Shown here one piece after another: positions 27,199-35,679 of a DNA stretch of 64,000 nt. Position numbers and translations under genes: made by a program. The notes under the pieces were generated by a model. It had not been told where the DNA came from. It did not search any database and saw nothing but the letters and a program-made list of their open reading frames with translations. The stretch spans positions 103,151 to 167,150 of the forward strand of contig NZ_LMDF01000001.1 in NCBI RefSeq assembly GCF_001425745.1, given 5' to 3'. Numbering within the stretch: the first letter of the stretch is position 1; the number at the start of each line of letters is the position of its first letter. The DNA comes from Caulobacter sp. Root343. Lineage in GTDB: Bacteria > Pseudomonadota > Alphaproteobacteria > Caulobacterales > Caulobacteraceae.

Positions 27199-27842
27199 GG
27201 AGAGCGCTGATCCTCGCCGCCGTCCTGGCGGCCGCCGCTACGCCTGCTCTCGCCGAGAAGACCGCGCCCGCGAACAAGGTGCTGTCTTATCTGGACAAGT
27301 ACCTGAAGATCCCGCCGGGCGAGCGCACGCGCGTGCGGGTGGCCTATGCGATCCGGCATGACGACAAGCCCATCCCGAACCTGAAGGTGACCCTGGTCGA
27401 GAAGAACGGCGTGCGTACGCCGCTGCCGGTCAATGCCAACGGGTTTTTCGAGCGCCTGCCGAGCCTCGCTCAGCTGCAGGGCGACCCCGACCTGGTGTTC
27501 GACGTCCCGGCCGACTGGAAGATGGGCACGGTGTTGGATATCCAGACCCAGCTGAAGCCGGCCACCGAGTACGACGTCCGTGACCTGACGGCCACCGTCG
27601 ACGAGGGCAACGCCGTCGTCGGCAAGGCGGCCGGCGTAGCCAGCTTCATGGTTCCGAAGATGTCCGGGATCGCCTTCCTGAAGGCGGAGAGCGGAGTGGT
27701 GGTCTTCGCCGACGGCCGCACCGCGCCGCTGCCCTTGGCGAAGGAAATGCCGTATTTCCGTCCCGCCGATCATCAGGGCGCCGTACGGGTAAAGTTGACA
27801 AAAACCCCGACTAGGGTCGCCTTCTATCAGGGAAAGAAATAG
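27195..27842 (+). CDS. Exported hypothetical protein
   Basis: 215 residues with signal peptide (RRALILAAVLAAAATPALA). The mature part is beta-rich with Ig-like periodicity (RVRVAYAIRHDDKPIPNLKV, LPVNANGFFERLPSLAQL) and a basic end. No family recognised. Its ATG overlaps the stop of the methyltransferase-like lipoprotein by 4 bp, so it is translationally coupled and may work with that pair in the periplasm (inference). Confidence 0.72.
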   Translation: MRRALILAAVLAAAATPALAEKTAPANKVLSYLDKYLKIPPGERTRVRVAYAIRHDDKPIPNLKVTLVEKNGVRTPLPVNANGFFERLPSLAQLQGDPDLVFDVPADWKMGTVLDIQTQLKPATEYDVRDLTATVDEGNAVVGKAAGVASFMVPKMSGIAFLKAESGVVVFADGRTAPLPLAKEMPYFRPADHQGAVRVKLTKTPTRVAFYQGKK

Positions 27843-27931
27843 GTCCTCGGGTCGTCTGAACGGTGTTTACTTAACCGGACGGCCCGGTCTAGCTATCCGC
27901 AACACATATCGCGCAGAGGGAGATCGCGCTC

Positions 27932-28240
27932 ATGGCCACGCTTCAAGAAATCACCGATCGCATCAAGGGCGCCGTGGGCGACGACAGCGGCCTCGGCAAG
28001 AGCCTCAAGTTCGACCTGAAGGACGCCGGCATCATCCACATCGACGGCGGTTCGGTGACCAACGAAGACAAGCCGGCCGACCTGACCATGACGCTCAGCC
28101 TGGACGACCTGCTGGCCATCGGCGCCGGCGCGCTGGATCCGACCATGGCCGTGATGACCGGCAAGCTGAAGCTGTCGGACATGGGCGCGGCGATGGCGCT
28201 GCAGCCCAAGATGGGCGCGCTGTTCGCCAAGATGCGCTAA
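27932..28240 (+). CDS. SCP2 sterol-binding domain protein
   Basis: 102 residues forming a single SCP2-like fold: VKFD-type LKFDLKDAGIIHIDGGSVT, DLTMTLSLDDLLAIGAGALDP and MTGKLKLSDMGAAMALQPKMG, the usual signature end. Such small proteins bind lipids or acyl groups in a hydrophobic tunnel; the ligand in bacteria is unknown. Eight bp upstream of the hydrolase gene on the same strand, so likely an operon. Confidence 0.88.
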   Translation: MATLQEITDRIKGAVGDDSGLGKSLKFDLKDAGIIHIDGGSVTNEDKPADLTMTLSLDDLLAIGAGALDPTMAVMTGKLKLSDMGAAMALQPKMGALFAKMR

Positions 28241-28247
28241 GCCGAAG

Positions 28248-29246
28248 ATGACGGAAGAGCCGGCGTTTCTGGTCTCGACTCCCGAGGCTCCGGTTCCCGA
28301 CTACGGCCCAAATTCCACTGGGGCCGAATGGTTTCGCGGCGCGGATGGGGCGACCCTCCGCGCCGCGACCTTTTTCCCGCCGGGGCCCGCGCGCGGTTCG
28401 GTGGTGCTCAGCCCCGGACGCACCGAGCCGATCGAGAAGTATTTCGAAGTCATCGAGGACCTGCTGGCGCGTGGCTTCGCGGTGCTGGTCCACGACTGGC
28501 GAGGGCAGGGGCTGTCGGCCCGCGACCTTCCCGACCGGCTGAGGGGGCACGCCCGGGGCTTCAAGACTTTCCTGTCCGACTACAGGGCGCTGCTCGACAC
28601 GTTCGAGGCGCGGATGCCCAAGCCGTGGATCGCCATGGCCCACTCGATGGGCGGCTGCCTGGTCATGCTGGCCTTGGCCCATGGCGAGACGCGGTTCTCG
28701 GCCGCCGTGCTGTCCGCGCCGATGTTGGGACTGAACAGCGGCGGCATCCCGCCCTGGCTGGCGACGTCGCTGGCCTGGACCCTGTCCCGCGTCGGCTTCA
28801 CCGGCGAATACGTCCAGGGCGGCCAGTACGACCCGCTGGCCCAGACCTTCGCCGGCGACGCCCTGACCCACGACGAGGCGCGCTACGACCGCTACCAGGC
28901 GCAGCTGCGCGCCGATCCTCGCATCGCCCTGGGGGGCATGACCTGGGGCTGGGCCGATTTCGCCATCTCGGCTTGCGCCTGGCTGCGCCGCAGCCGGGGC
29001 GTCGAGGCGATCAAGATTCCGGTGACGATCTGCGCCGCCGAGCTCGACAACCGGGTGCTCAATCCCGACCAGAAACTGATCGCGGCGCGCATCCCGCAGG
29101 GGCGCTATGTCGAGGTTCCCGGCGCCTACCACGAGATCCTGATCGAGACCGACCCGCGCCGCGCCGTCTTCTGGCAGGCGTTCGACGAGACGGTCGATCC
29201 CGTCGCGCCGCGTGAGCCGCTTATTTCGCCGAACGCCTTAGACTGA
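28248..29246 (+). CDS. Alpha/beta hydrolase, PldB/monoacylglycerol lipase-like
   Basis: 332 residues. VVLSPGRTEPIEKYFEVIED and VLVHDWRGQGLS begin the hydrolase fold; the nucleophile elbow is AHSMGG near residue 130, the acid is probably the Asp in AAELDNRV, and the His is in GAYHEI. This is the serine-aminopeptidase S33/lysophospholipase group acting on acylglycerols or lysophospholipids. No signal peptide. Pairing with an SCP2 lipid-binding protein fits a lipid role. The 3' end overlaps hisN by 26 bp in convergent orientation. Confidence 0.88.
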   Translation: MTEEPAFLVSTPEAPVPDYGPNSTGAEWFRGADGATLRAATFFPPGPARGSVVLSPGRTEPIEKYFEVIEDLLARGFAVLVHDWRGQGLSARDLPDRLRGHARGFKTFLSDYRALLDTFEARMPKPWIAMAHSMGGCLVMLALAHGETRFSAAVLSAPMLGLNSGGIPPWLATSLAWTLSRVGFTGEYVQGGQYDPLAQTFAGDALTHDEARYDRYQAQLRADPRIALGGMTWGWADFAISACAWLRRSRGVEAIKIPVTICAAELDNRVLNPDQKLIAARIPQGRYVEVPGAYHEILIETDPRRAVFWQAFDETVDPVAPREPLISPNALD

Positions 29247-30057
29247 CCAGAGCTTCGTCCAGCGGACGGCGATCGCCAGAGATGACCATCTGACCGCCGT
29301 TTTGGCCGACGGGCTCGCCGCGCCAGTTGGTGACCAGGCCGCCGGCGCCCTCGATCAGGGGGATGGCGGCCTCGATGTCCCAGGACTTCAAGCCGGCCTC
29401 GATCACCATGTCCATCTTGCCCATGGCGACCATGGCGTAGGCATAGGCGTCGCAGCCCAGGCGGGCCAGCTTGGCGGCCGCCCGCACCTGCAGCCAGGCG
29501 CCGCGCTCGGCCCCGTCGAAGCAGGCGTCGGCGTCGGTGGTGGCGATGACGGCGTCGGTCAGGTTCGCGCATTCGCGGACCTTGATCGGCGTTTCCTGGC
29601 CGCGCGCCAGCAGGCGCGCGCCGCCGGCATGGCCGACGAACAGCTCGCCGACATAGGGCTGGCCGATGGAGCCCAGCACCGGGCGCCCCTGATGGCGCAG
29701 GCCGATCAGGGTGGTCCACAGCGGCAGGCCCGAGATGAAGGCGCGCGTGCCGTCGATCGGATCCAGCACCCAGACGAACTCGGCGTCCGGGCGGTCTTCG
29801 CCGTACTCTTCGCCAATCACGCCGTGTTCGGGATAGCGCTCCGAAATCAGCTTTCGGATCGCCGCTTCCGCGCCGCGGTCGGCCTCGGTCACCGGGTCGA
29901 ACGCCGCGTGGCTGTCACGCGGCAGGTTCTTGCCCGCCCCCTTGTCCTCCAGGCCGTGGTCGGCCCGGAAAAGCGGCAAGATCACCTCGGCGGAAGCCCG
30001 GTTGAGGTCGATGATGAAGGCGTCGAGCGCCGCGAGCCGATCAGCGGAGAGCGTCAT
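29221..30057 (-). CDS. hisN: Histidinol-phosphatase, inositol monophosphatase family
   Basis: 278 residues. Mg-binding motifs of the IMPase family: VTEADRGAE, VIGEEYGED, WVLDPIDGTRAF and the C-terminal SWDIEAAIPLIEGAGG. The sequence pattern (SGLPLWTTLIGLRHQGRPVLG) is that of the alphaproteobacterial HisN group that dephosphorylates histidinol phosphate; an inositol-phosphatase activity is the alternative. Cytoplasmic. Not clustered with other his genes. Confidence 0.87.
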   Translation of the reverse strand: MTLSADRLAALDAFIIDLNRASAEVILPLFRADHGLEDKGAGKNLPRDSHAAFDPVTEADRGAEAAIRKLISERYPEHGVIGEEYGEDRPDAEFVWVLDPIDGTRAFISGLPLWTTLIGLRHQGRPVLGSIGQPYVGELFVGHAGGARLLARGQETPIKVRECANLTDAVIATTDADACFDGAERGAWLQVRAAAKLARLGCDAYAYAMVAMGKMDMVIEAGLKSWDIEAAIPLIEGAGGLVTNWRGEPVGQNGGQMVISGDRRPLDEALVSLRRSAK

Positions 30058-30103
30058 GGGGCGGGGTTTAACGCCCCCGCCCTAGGTACGCTACCGTAGA
30101 TCG

Positions 30104-30502
30104 TTACGCGTCGGCGTGTTCCGGACCGCCGCCGTTCAGCGACTTGGCCAGGTCCAGCAGACGACGGCGCGGACGCTCGCCCAGCAGGTAGTACGCGCGG
30201 ATCAGATCCAGCGTCTCCTTGCGAGCGAACATTTCTCCCCCCTCGGCCGCTTCGCCGGCCATGTCGCGACGCGCGTCCGACAGGCCGTCGTAGAAGTAGC
30301 CCACCGGCACTTCGAGAGCCTCGGACAGTTGCCACAACCGTGCGGCGGAGATGCGGTTGGCGCCGCACTCGTACTTCTGAATTTGTTGGAAACGCACGCC
30401 AACAGTGCCGGCCAGTTGCTGCTGAGTCAGACCCAGCAGACGACGGCGGCGACGCAGGCGTCTGCCAAGATGAACGTCGATGTCGTTGCCCATGGAAGCC
30501 AT
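30104..30502 (-). CDS. XRE-family transcriptional regulator
   Basis: 132 residues: HTH_3 domain about 10-70 (LGRRLRRRRRLLGLTQQQLA, VRFQQIQKYECGANRISAAR) and a short helical tail (ETLDLIRAYYLLGERPRRRLLDLAK). It belongs to a small-regulator group widespread and conserved in alphaproteobacteria; targets unknown to me. ATGs at 30502 and 30493 are both possible. Divergent from the acyltransferase at 30622 with a 119-bp shared upstream region. Confidence 0.87.
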   Translation of the reverse strand: MASMGNDIDVHLGRRLRRRRRLLGLTQQQLAGTVGVRFQQIQKYECGANRISAARLWQLSEALEVPVGYFYDGLSDARRDMAGEAAEGGEMFARKETLDLIRAYYLLGERPRRRLLDLAKSLNGGGPEHADA

Positions 30503-30621
30503 GCCCCCCCTAGTTTTCCCGACCCGTCCCGAAACGGAACGGCCTGGGCCGGCAGCCGCAAGTCGCGTGCCGGGCGAGGGCGCCGTTGCGCGAGAGGTGC
30601 GGCAGAGCCTAGTAAAGGGTC

Positions 30622-31563
30622 ATGTCGGATACGCGTCGGCCTTGGGTCCAGGACCTGTTGTGGCGGTTGGAAGCCTTGGGCTTCGACCTGTTTATCGGGG
30701 CCGTGCGCCTGATGGGCGTGGACCGCGCCTCGGACTTCGGCGGCTGGCTGGGTCGCACGTTCGGGCCGATGAGCGGCGCGCACAAGGTCGCCGTGCGCAA
30801 CCTGAAGCTCGCCTTTCCCGACAAGGACGCCGCCTGGCACGCCCAGATCCTGGGCGAGCAGTGGGAGGGCCTGGGCCGCTCGTTCGCCGAGTTCCCGCTG
30901 ATGGACAAGATCCTGCCGTCGACCGGCAGGGTCGAGGTCGTCAACAAGGAACGCCTGGCCGAGATCGCCGAGAAAAGGATCCCGGTCGTGTTCGTGTCAG
31001 GGCACCTGTCGAACTGGGAGGTGATGCCCGCGGCCATCGTCGACAGCGGCGTGACCTGCGAGATGACCTATCGCGCGGCCAACAATCCCTATGTCGACAA
31101 GCGCATCCGGGACAGCCGGTTCCGCTACGGCGTGCGCCTGTTCGCGCCCAAGGGCGGCGACGGGTCGCGCGAACTGCTGAAGGGTATGATGGAGGGACGG
31201 TCGGTCGCCCTGATGAACGACCAGAAGTTCAACAGCGGCGTGGCCGCTCCGTTCTTCGGCCACGATTCGCGCACCGCGCCGGCCCCGACGCGCCTGGCGA
31301 TCCGTTTTGGCACGGTGCTGCAGCCGATGTCGGTGCAGCGCCTGAAGGGCGCGCGGTTCCGGGCCGTGGTGCACGAACCGATCGTCCCGCCCAACACTGG
31401 CAATCGCACCGCCGATATCGAGGCCGGTGTCCGGATGATCAACGCCTTCCTGGAAGAGCGCATCCGCGGGCGGCCGGCCGAGTGGTTCTGGGTTCACCGT
31501 CGCTGGCCGAACGAGGTCTATGCGGCGCTGGCCGAGCGGGAGCGGGCCGAGACGCCGCGCTAG
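30622..31563 (+). CDS. LpxL/HtrB-type lipid A acyltransferase
   Basis: 313 residues of the LABLAT family. The catalytic H(X4)E motif is GHLSNWEVMP near residue 132; KVAVRNLKLAFPD and MNDQKFNSGVAAPFFG are family blocks, and WFWVHRRWPNE is the usual C-terminal motif. It adds secondary acyl chains to lipid A precursors at the inner membrane (or acylates a related glycolipid). Acyl preference is not predictable. It ends with a 4-bp convergent overlap with the cleC-like gene. Confidence 0.88.
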   Translation: MSDTRRPWVQDLLWRLEALGFDLFIGAVRLMGVDRASDFGGWLGRTFGPMSGAHKVAVRNLKLAFPDKDAAWHAQILGEQWEGLGRSFAEFPLMDKILPSTGRVEVVNKERLAEIAEKRIPVVFVSGHLSNWEVMPAAIVDSGVTCEMTYRAANNPYVDKRIRDSRFRYGVRLFAPKGGDGSRELLKGMMEGRSVALMNDQKFNSGVAAPFFGHDSRTAPAPTRLAIRFGTVLQPMSVQRLKGARFRAVVHEPIVPPNTGNRTADIEAGVRMINAFLEERIRGRPAEWFWVHRRWPNEVYAALAERERAETPR

Positions 31564-32078
31564 ATTTCGAGCTTGTCGACGGACCCGTCCGGCTCGCCCA
31601 TGCGGCGGAACGGCCCCTTGTGGTGCGGATCGACGCGACGGCGACGGCAGGGGCCGAAATAGTCGGGTGAGCGGATGAACGGCCGCGGGTGGAAGATCAC
31701 GGTGTTGATCCGGTCCAGCAGCGAGCGGGCCGTCACCGGCTTGACCACCACCTCGGTCACGCCGGCGTCGCGGGCCTCGAACACGCGGTGACGCTCGGCG
31801 AAGCCGGTCAGCATGATGATCGGCAGGAACGGATCGACGCTGTCGGGCGAATTGCGGACCAACTGGGTGAACTGCACCCCGTCCAGCGGGCTCATCTTGA
31901 AGTCGACGATGGCGATGTCGGTCTGCCAGTCACGCAGGATCTGCAGGCCTTCGGCCCCGTCCATGGCCTCGCGGATGTGCTTGACGCCCACGCCCTTCAG
32001 GATCGCCGAGACGATCGACCGAATGTGCTGGTTGTCGTCCACCAGCAGAAAGCGCAGATTTTCCAGCGCCGCCGACAT
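31560..32078 (-). CDS. cleC: CheY-like c-di-GMP effector, CleC-type
   Basis: 172 residues. The receiver domain has LLVDDNQHIRS (Asp 14-15), phospho-acceptor Asp59 (IVDFKMSPLDG), IMLTG and VVKPV. A C-terminal arginine-rich tail follows (RPFIRSPDYFGPCRRRR), the feature of the Caulobacter Cle proteins that bind c-di-GMP and tune the flagellar motor and attachment. Gene order agrees with my recollection of CleC as CC_2249, four genes from gcrA (CC_2245). The specific CleC assignment rests on that memory; membership of the Cle group rests on the tail. Confidence 0.78.
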   Translation of the reverse strand: MSAALENLRFLLVDDNQHIRSIVSAILKGVGVKHIREAMDGAEGLQILRDWQTDIAIVDFKMSPLDGVQFTQLVRNSPDSVDPFLPIIMLTGFAERHRVFEARDAGVTEVVVKPVTARSLLDRINTVIFHPRPFIRSPDYFGPCRRRRVDPHHKGPFRRMGEPDGSVDKLEI

Positions 32079-32213
32079 GCGGGAGCCGCCTCCTCAACTA
32101 TCTCGCGGGAACACCGGAACACGTGGCCGCTTCCCCCAGCGACCCCTCGCTCCGATAACGGCGGCATAGCTAACGAATGATTGAAACTCGCGCCAGCGGC
32201 GAATTTCAGGAAT

Positions 32214-33071
32214 TCAGGCGCGGAAGGGGCCCGCGCCGACCAAAAGCGACGGATCCAGGTTCCGACCGCGCCATTTCATCCGCCAGCACAGGTGCGGGCC
32301 GGTCGCGCGGCCTTCCTTGCCGGTCTCGGCGATCAGCTGGCCCTGCTGTACGTAAGTTCCCGCCGGAACGAGGATTTTCGACAGATGCAGATAGGCGGTG
32401 ATCAGGCCTTGGCCATGATCGACCAGCACCAGGCCGCCCTCGTAATGCAGTCCGGTCTCGGCGAAGGCGACCAGGCCGGCGGCGGGCGCGCGCACCGGCG
32501 TGCCGACGGGGGTCGCCAGGTCAACCCCATAATGGGGACGCTTGGGCTCGCCGTTCAGGATCCGCTGACCGCCGAACCGGGCCGAACGGCGCGCGCCCAC
32601 GACGGGCAGGATGAAGCCGTCGCGGAAACCCTCAATGTCGGCCTGACTCGCGAAGCCGGCGGCCTTGCGGAGGTTCTCGGCGGTGATGCGCTCCAGCAGG
32701 ATCGGATCGGTCGGCGTGACCTGTTCGGGCGGCAGGCCGTCGATGCGCTGGATGTCGAAGTCGCCGGCCGCGATCGTCGCCGCGTGGGCGGCCGAGCCGT
32801 CGGGCGTGCTCACAGTCAGGGTGCTGGCAGGCGGCGCGTCGCGGTCGAAACCGGCCACGAACCAGCCGTTCGCCGAGGCGGTGGTCAGCACCTGGCCGTC
32901 GACGTCGACCACGGCGCGTGGAGCGGTGCGGCCGATGGCCCAGCCGCCCTGGACATATTTGCCCGACAGCGACAGGCCAGGCGCGGCGGCGCTCGCCAAG
33001 CCCGGTCCGATCAAGCTGGTGGAAAGCGGCAGCGCGGCGAGGACCGCGCGGCGGCTCAGGCCTGTTGCCAA
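32214..33071 (-). CDS. Exported M23-family (LytM-like) peptidase with altered zinc motif
   Basis: About 285 residues from a TTG at 33071 (uncertain; the frame is open to 33170), where a twin-Arg-like signal SRRAVLAALPLSTSLIGPG begins. The C-terminal M23 domain has HYGVDLATPVG (H-x3-D zinc ligands) and GLITAYLHLSKI. The last motif is TGPHLCW, where most M23 enzymes have H-x-H, so the third zinc ligand is Cys. The domain would cleave peptidoglycan cross-links or act as a regulator if inactive. The start overlaps the DUF2093 gene by 16 bp. Confidence 0.83.
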   Translation of the reverse strand: MATGLSRRAVLAALPLSTSLIGPGLASAAAPGLSLSGKYVQGGWAIGRTAPRAVVDVDGQVLTTASANGWFVAGFDRDAPPASTLTVSTPDGSAAHAATIAAGDFDIQRIDGLPPEQVTPTDPILLERITAENLRKAAGFASQADIEGFRDGFILPVVGARRSARFGGQRILNGEPKRPHYGVDLATPVGTPVRAPAAGLVAFAETGLHYEGGLVLVDHGQGLITAYLHLSKILVPAGTYVQQGQLIAETGKEGRATGPHLCWRMKWRGRNLDPSLLVGAGPFRA

Positions 33072-33271
33072 CGGTTCAACGCCTCGGCGGGGCCGGCATA
33101 GGCTTCCTGGTGCTCGGGGCTCCAGTAGCGCAGGGCTTCCAGCGGAATTTGCTTGTTGGTGATCGCGCACAGCACGAAGCGGCCGGGGCTGAGCACGGCG
33201 TACTCGCCGTCGCCATAGTGCAGGACGGCCAGGCCGTCGGACTTTCCAAGATCACGGTCGAAAGCGTTCAT
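33056..33271 (-). CDS. DUF2093 domain protein
   Basis: 71 residues, one DUF2093 domain: LHYGDGEYAVLSPGRFVLCA and IPLEALRYWSPEHQEAY, a small conserved alphaproteobacterial family of unknown function. No signal peptide. It sits 28 bp after xseA on the same strand and overlaps the start of the M23 gene, so xseA-DUF2093-M23 form an apparent operon. Confidence 0.85.
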   Translation of the reverse strand: MNAFDRDLGKSDGLAVLHYGDGEYAVLSPGRFVLCAITNKQIPLEALRYWSPEHQEAYAGPAEALNRWQQA

Positions 33272-33299
33272 GGCGCTTACTCTACGCCAGACCGGCGTC

Positions 33300-34829
33300 T
33301 CAGAACAGATCGCCCTGCTCGGTCTTTGGCGGAACGGGCTTGGGGCGCGGCGGCGGAGCCGGGCGGACCGGCGCCGAAGGCGGAGTTAAGGGCGGCGCGC
33401 CCTCGTTGCCGATCACCGCCTCCCGCTCGCCGTCGGCGAACTGCAGGGCCACGTGGTCGCCCAGGCTCAAGGCGCCAGACGAGCGGATGATGGTTCCGTC
33501 GGCCTTGCGCACCAGGGCGAAACCCAGCTCCAGCGGCCGGCGCGGATTGAACGACTGGCGCAGCTTTTCCAGGTTGGCGAGTTGATCGCCGGCGCGGGTC
33601 AGCCGGCGCTGGGCGGCGGAGTCCATGCGGGCCCACAGCAGCGGCAGGCGCGCATGGGTCGCGGCGCGTTCCGGCGCGCGAACCCCGCAGGCGTTCAGGC
33701 GGCGGGAGAGGTCCGCCAGCCGCTCGGCCTTGATCGCCCGCTGGCGGGTCAGCACCTCCGGCGTCAGGCGCGCGGTGGTCTTCAGCAGGTCCTGGGCGTG
33801 GACGGTGGTGTTGCGATGCAGGGCCGCGTCGAGGCGGCCCGAGGCGATGTCGAACCGCTGCTGGGCCAGGGCCAGCAGGTCGGCGGGCCGGGGCAGGCCG
33901 CGCGCGGCGCTGACCAGGCGCGTGCGCCGCTCTTCCAGGGTGCGCGAGCCGCAGCGGTTGAGACGGCGGTCGAAATCCGAGATCAGGGCCCGCAGCTCGG
34001 CCAGCACGGGCGTCGCCATCTCGGCGGCGGCCGTGGGGGTCGGCGCGCGGCGATCCGAGACGAAGTCGATCAGGGTGGTGTCGGTCTCGTGGCCCACCGC
34101 CGAGATCAGCGGGATGGTCCCTTCGACCACGGCGCGGGCCAGGCTCTCGTCGTTGAAGGCCCAGAGGTCCTCGACCGAACCACCGCCGCGGGCGACGATC
34201 AGGATGTCCGGACGCGGCACGGGGCCGCCTGGGATGATCGCGTTGAAGCCTCGGATCGCGGCGCTGACCTGGGCGGCGGCCTGGTCGCCTTGCACGACGA
34301 CGGGCCAGACCAGCACCTGGCAGGGCCAGCGGTCGCGGATGCGGTGCAGGATGTCGCGGATCACCGCGCCGGTCGGGCTGGTGATCACCCCGATCACGGA
34401 CGGCATAGAGGGCAGGGGACGCTTGCGTTCCGGCGCGAACAGGCCCTCGGCCGCCAGCTTGGCCTTCAGCCGCTCCAGCTGGGCCAGCAGCGCGCCGACC
34501 CCGGCGGCCTCCATGCTGTCGATGATGATCTGATAGCGCGAGCCGGCCGGATAGGTGGTGATCTTGCCGGTGACGATGACCTCGAGCCCATGCTCGGGCC
34601 GTACGCCCAGGCCGCGGACGCTGCCCTTCCAGACGACGCCGTCGATCGCGGCCTTGTCGTCCTTGATGGTCAGATAGACGTGGCCGTTGCCGTGATGGGT
34701 GACCTTGGACAGCTCGCCGCGCAGCCGCACGAAGCCGTAGCGGTCCTCCAGCGTTCGCTTCAGGGCGAAGGCCAGCTCGGAGACCGAATAGGGCAGAGCG
34801 TTGGAATCGGTCGGCGCGAGGTCCGTCAT
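33300..34829 (-). CDS. xseA: Exodeoxyribonuclease VII large subunit
   Basis: 509 residues. N-terminal OB-fold (about 10-110: [40 protein letters not shown]) and the catalytic ExoVII_Lg domain with [33 protein letters not shown] and the [20 protein letters not shown] motif. A long coiled-coil and a C-terminal OB-like tail follow. With XseB it degrades single-stranded DNA into oligonucleotides. Length is normal for alphaproteobacteria. xseB is not in this window. Confidence 0.95.
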   Translation of the reverse strand: MTDLAPTDSNALPYSVSELAFALKRTLEDRYGFVRLRGELSKVTHHGNGHVYLTIKDDKAAIDGVVWKGSVRGLGVRPEHGLEVIVTGKITTYPAGSRYQIIIDSMEAAGVGALLAQLERLKAKLAAEGLFAPERKRPLPSMPSVIGVITSPTGAVIRDILHRIRDRWPCQVLVWPVVVQGDQAAAQVSAAIRGFNAIIPGGPVPRPDILIVARGGGSVEDLWAFNDESLARAVVEGTIPLISAVGHETDTTLIDFVSDRRAPTPTAAAEMATPVLAELRALISDFDRRLNRCGSRTLEERRTRLVSAARGLPRPADLLALAQQRFDIASGRLDAALHRNTTVHAQDLLKTTARLTPEVLTRQRAIKAERLADLSRRLNACGVRAPERAATHARLPLLWARMDSAAQRRLTRAGDQLANLEKLRQSFNPRRPLELGFALVRKADGTIIRSSGALSLGDHVALQFADGEREAVIGNEGAPPLTPPSAPVRPAPPPRPKPVPPKTEQGDLF

Positions 34830-34860
34830 GGCCCTTATCTAGAGCCTCCCCCCAAAATGG

Positions 34861-34893
34861 AAAATCCCGGACAGTCGCGAGACTGTCCGGGAT
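34861..34893 (-). terminator. Rho-independent terminator of gcrA
   Basis: Perfect 13-bp stem ATCCCGGACAGTC / GACTGTCCGGGAT with tetraloop, and an A-run on the plus side giving UUUU on the minus strand. It lies 30 bp beyond the gcrA stop. Confidence 0.9.
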
Positions 34894-34922
34894 CCGCCGC
34901 CTGAGAGACTTTGTTGTTCTTC

Positions 34923-35441
34923 TTAGATGTAGCGGCGAAGCGAACGGGCGAGCTCGGTGGCGCCGCCCTTCTTCTTGGTCTGCTGCGGCTGGTAGGCCAC
35001 CCGGGCGTGCTCGACGCAGTAGGGACCTTCCGACGAGCGGCGGCCGCAGAAGGTGAAGCCTTCCGACGACGGATCGCCGATCGGCCACTTGCACATGTGC
35101 GCGCCCAGGGTCAGCACGGTGGCCGAGCCAGGCTCTTCGTGCCGGAAGGCCGGCAGCGACGGCGGGACCGAAGCCATCGGAACCGACGGCGTCTCGACCG
35201 GCGCCACGCGACGCGGCGCTGACGGCATGGCCTGAGCAGCCGGACGCGCCGGACGCGGAGCCTTGAAGGCCGGACGCGCCGGTTGCGAGGGGGCCGCGCG
35301 GCCCGAGAGGCCCAGGCGGTGCACCTTGCCGATGACGGCGTTGCGCGTGACGCCGCCCAATTGCTTGGCGATCTGGCTGGCGGACAGGCCGTCCAGCCAG
35401 AGCTTCTTCAAGGTCGAGACCCGTTCGTCGGTCCAGCTCAT
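34923..35441 (-). CDS. gcrA: Cell-cycle transcriptional regulator GcrA
   Basis: 172 residues, the expected GcrA length. N-terminal DNA-binding helix-turn-helix MSWTDERVSTLKKLWLDGLS and AKQLGGVTRNAVIGKVHRLG; Ala/Pro-rich linker; C-terminal sigma-70-interacting domain with HMCKWPIGDP, FCGRRS and PYCVEHARVAYQP. GcrA binds sigma-70 and promotes open complex formation at promoters with CcrM-methylated GANTC, driving S-phase genes such as ctrA. The start at 35441 is preceded by GGAGAC; the longer frame is upstream leader. Confidence 0.97.
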   Translation of the reverse strand: MSWTDERVSTLKKLWLDGLSASQIAKQLGGVTRNAVIGKVHRLGLSGRAAPSQPARPAFKAPRPARPAAQAMPSAPRRVAPVETPSVPMASVPPSLPAFRHEEPGSATVLTLGAHMCKWPIGDPSSEGFTFCGRRSSEGPYCVEHARVAYQPQQTKKKGGATELARSLRRYI

Positions 35442-35679
35442 AACCCGTCTCCGCCGGTTCGATGAGGCGGAGAGCGTCCCCACGCTCGCCACCCCATATT
35501 TGGTGATCAAACCGCCCCGCCGGCGGTCGTCCTACTAGATATCGTAAAGAATGTGTTAAAACGCACAATGGGCGCCATCGACTCTGTCCACAGAAACAAG
35601 ATGTTGATTCAGGCAAGCCCAAGCTTGCGGAAAGCCCCCCCAAGGCGCACATGGCCAAGCAGAACAACGGGTTGAGCCT
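35442..35679 (-). promoter_or_regulatory. gcrA control region: CtrA-like box, GANTC sites, possible DnaA box
   Basis: On the minus strand TTAA-CACATTC-TTTAC (35544-35559) differs by one base from the CtrA box TTAA-N7-TTAAC. Two CcrM sites GANTC lie at 35580-35584 and 35606-35610. TGTGGACAG (35584-35592) resembles a DnaA box with two mismatches. This fits the known control of gcrA by CtrA, DnaA and methylation in C. crescentus. The plus-strand promoter of the permease gene at 35680 must share this region. Confidence 0.55.
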
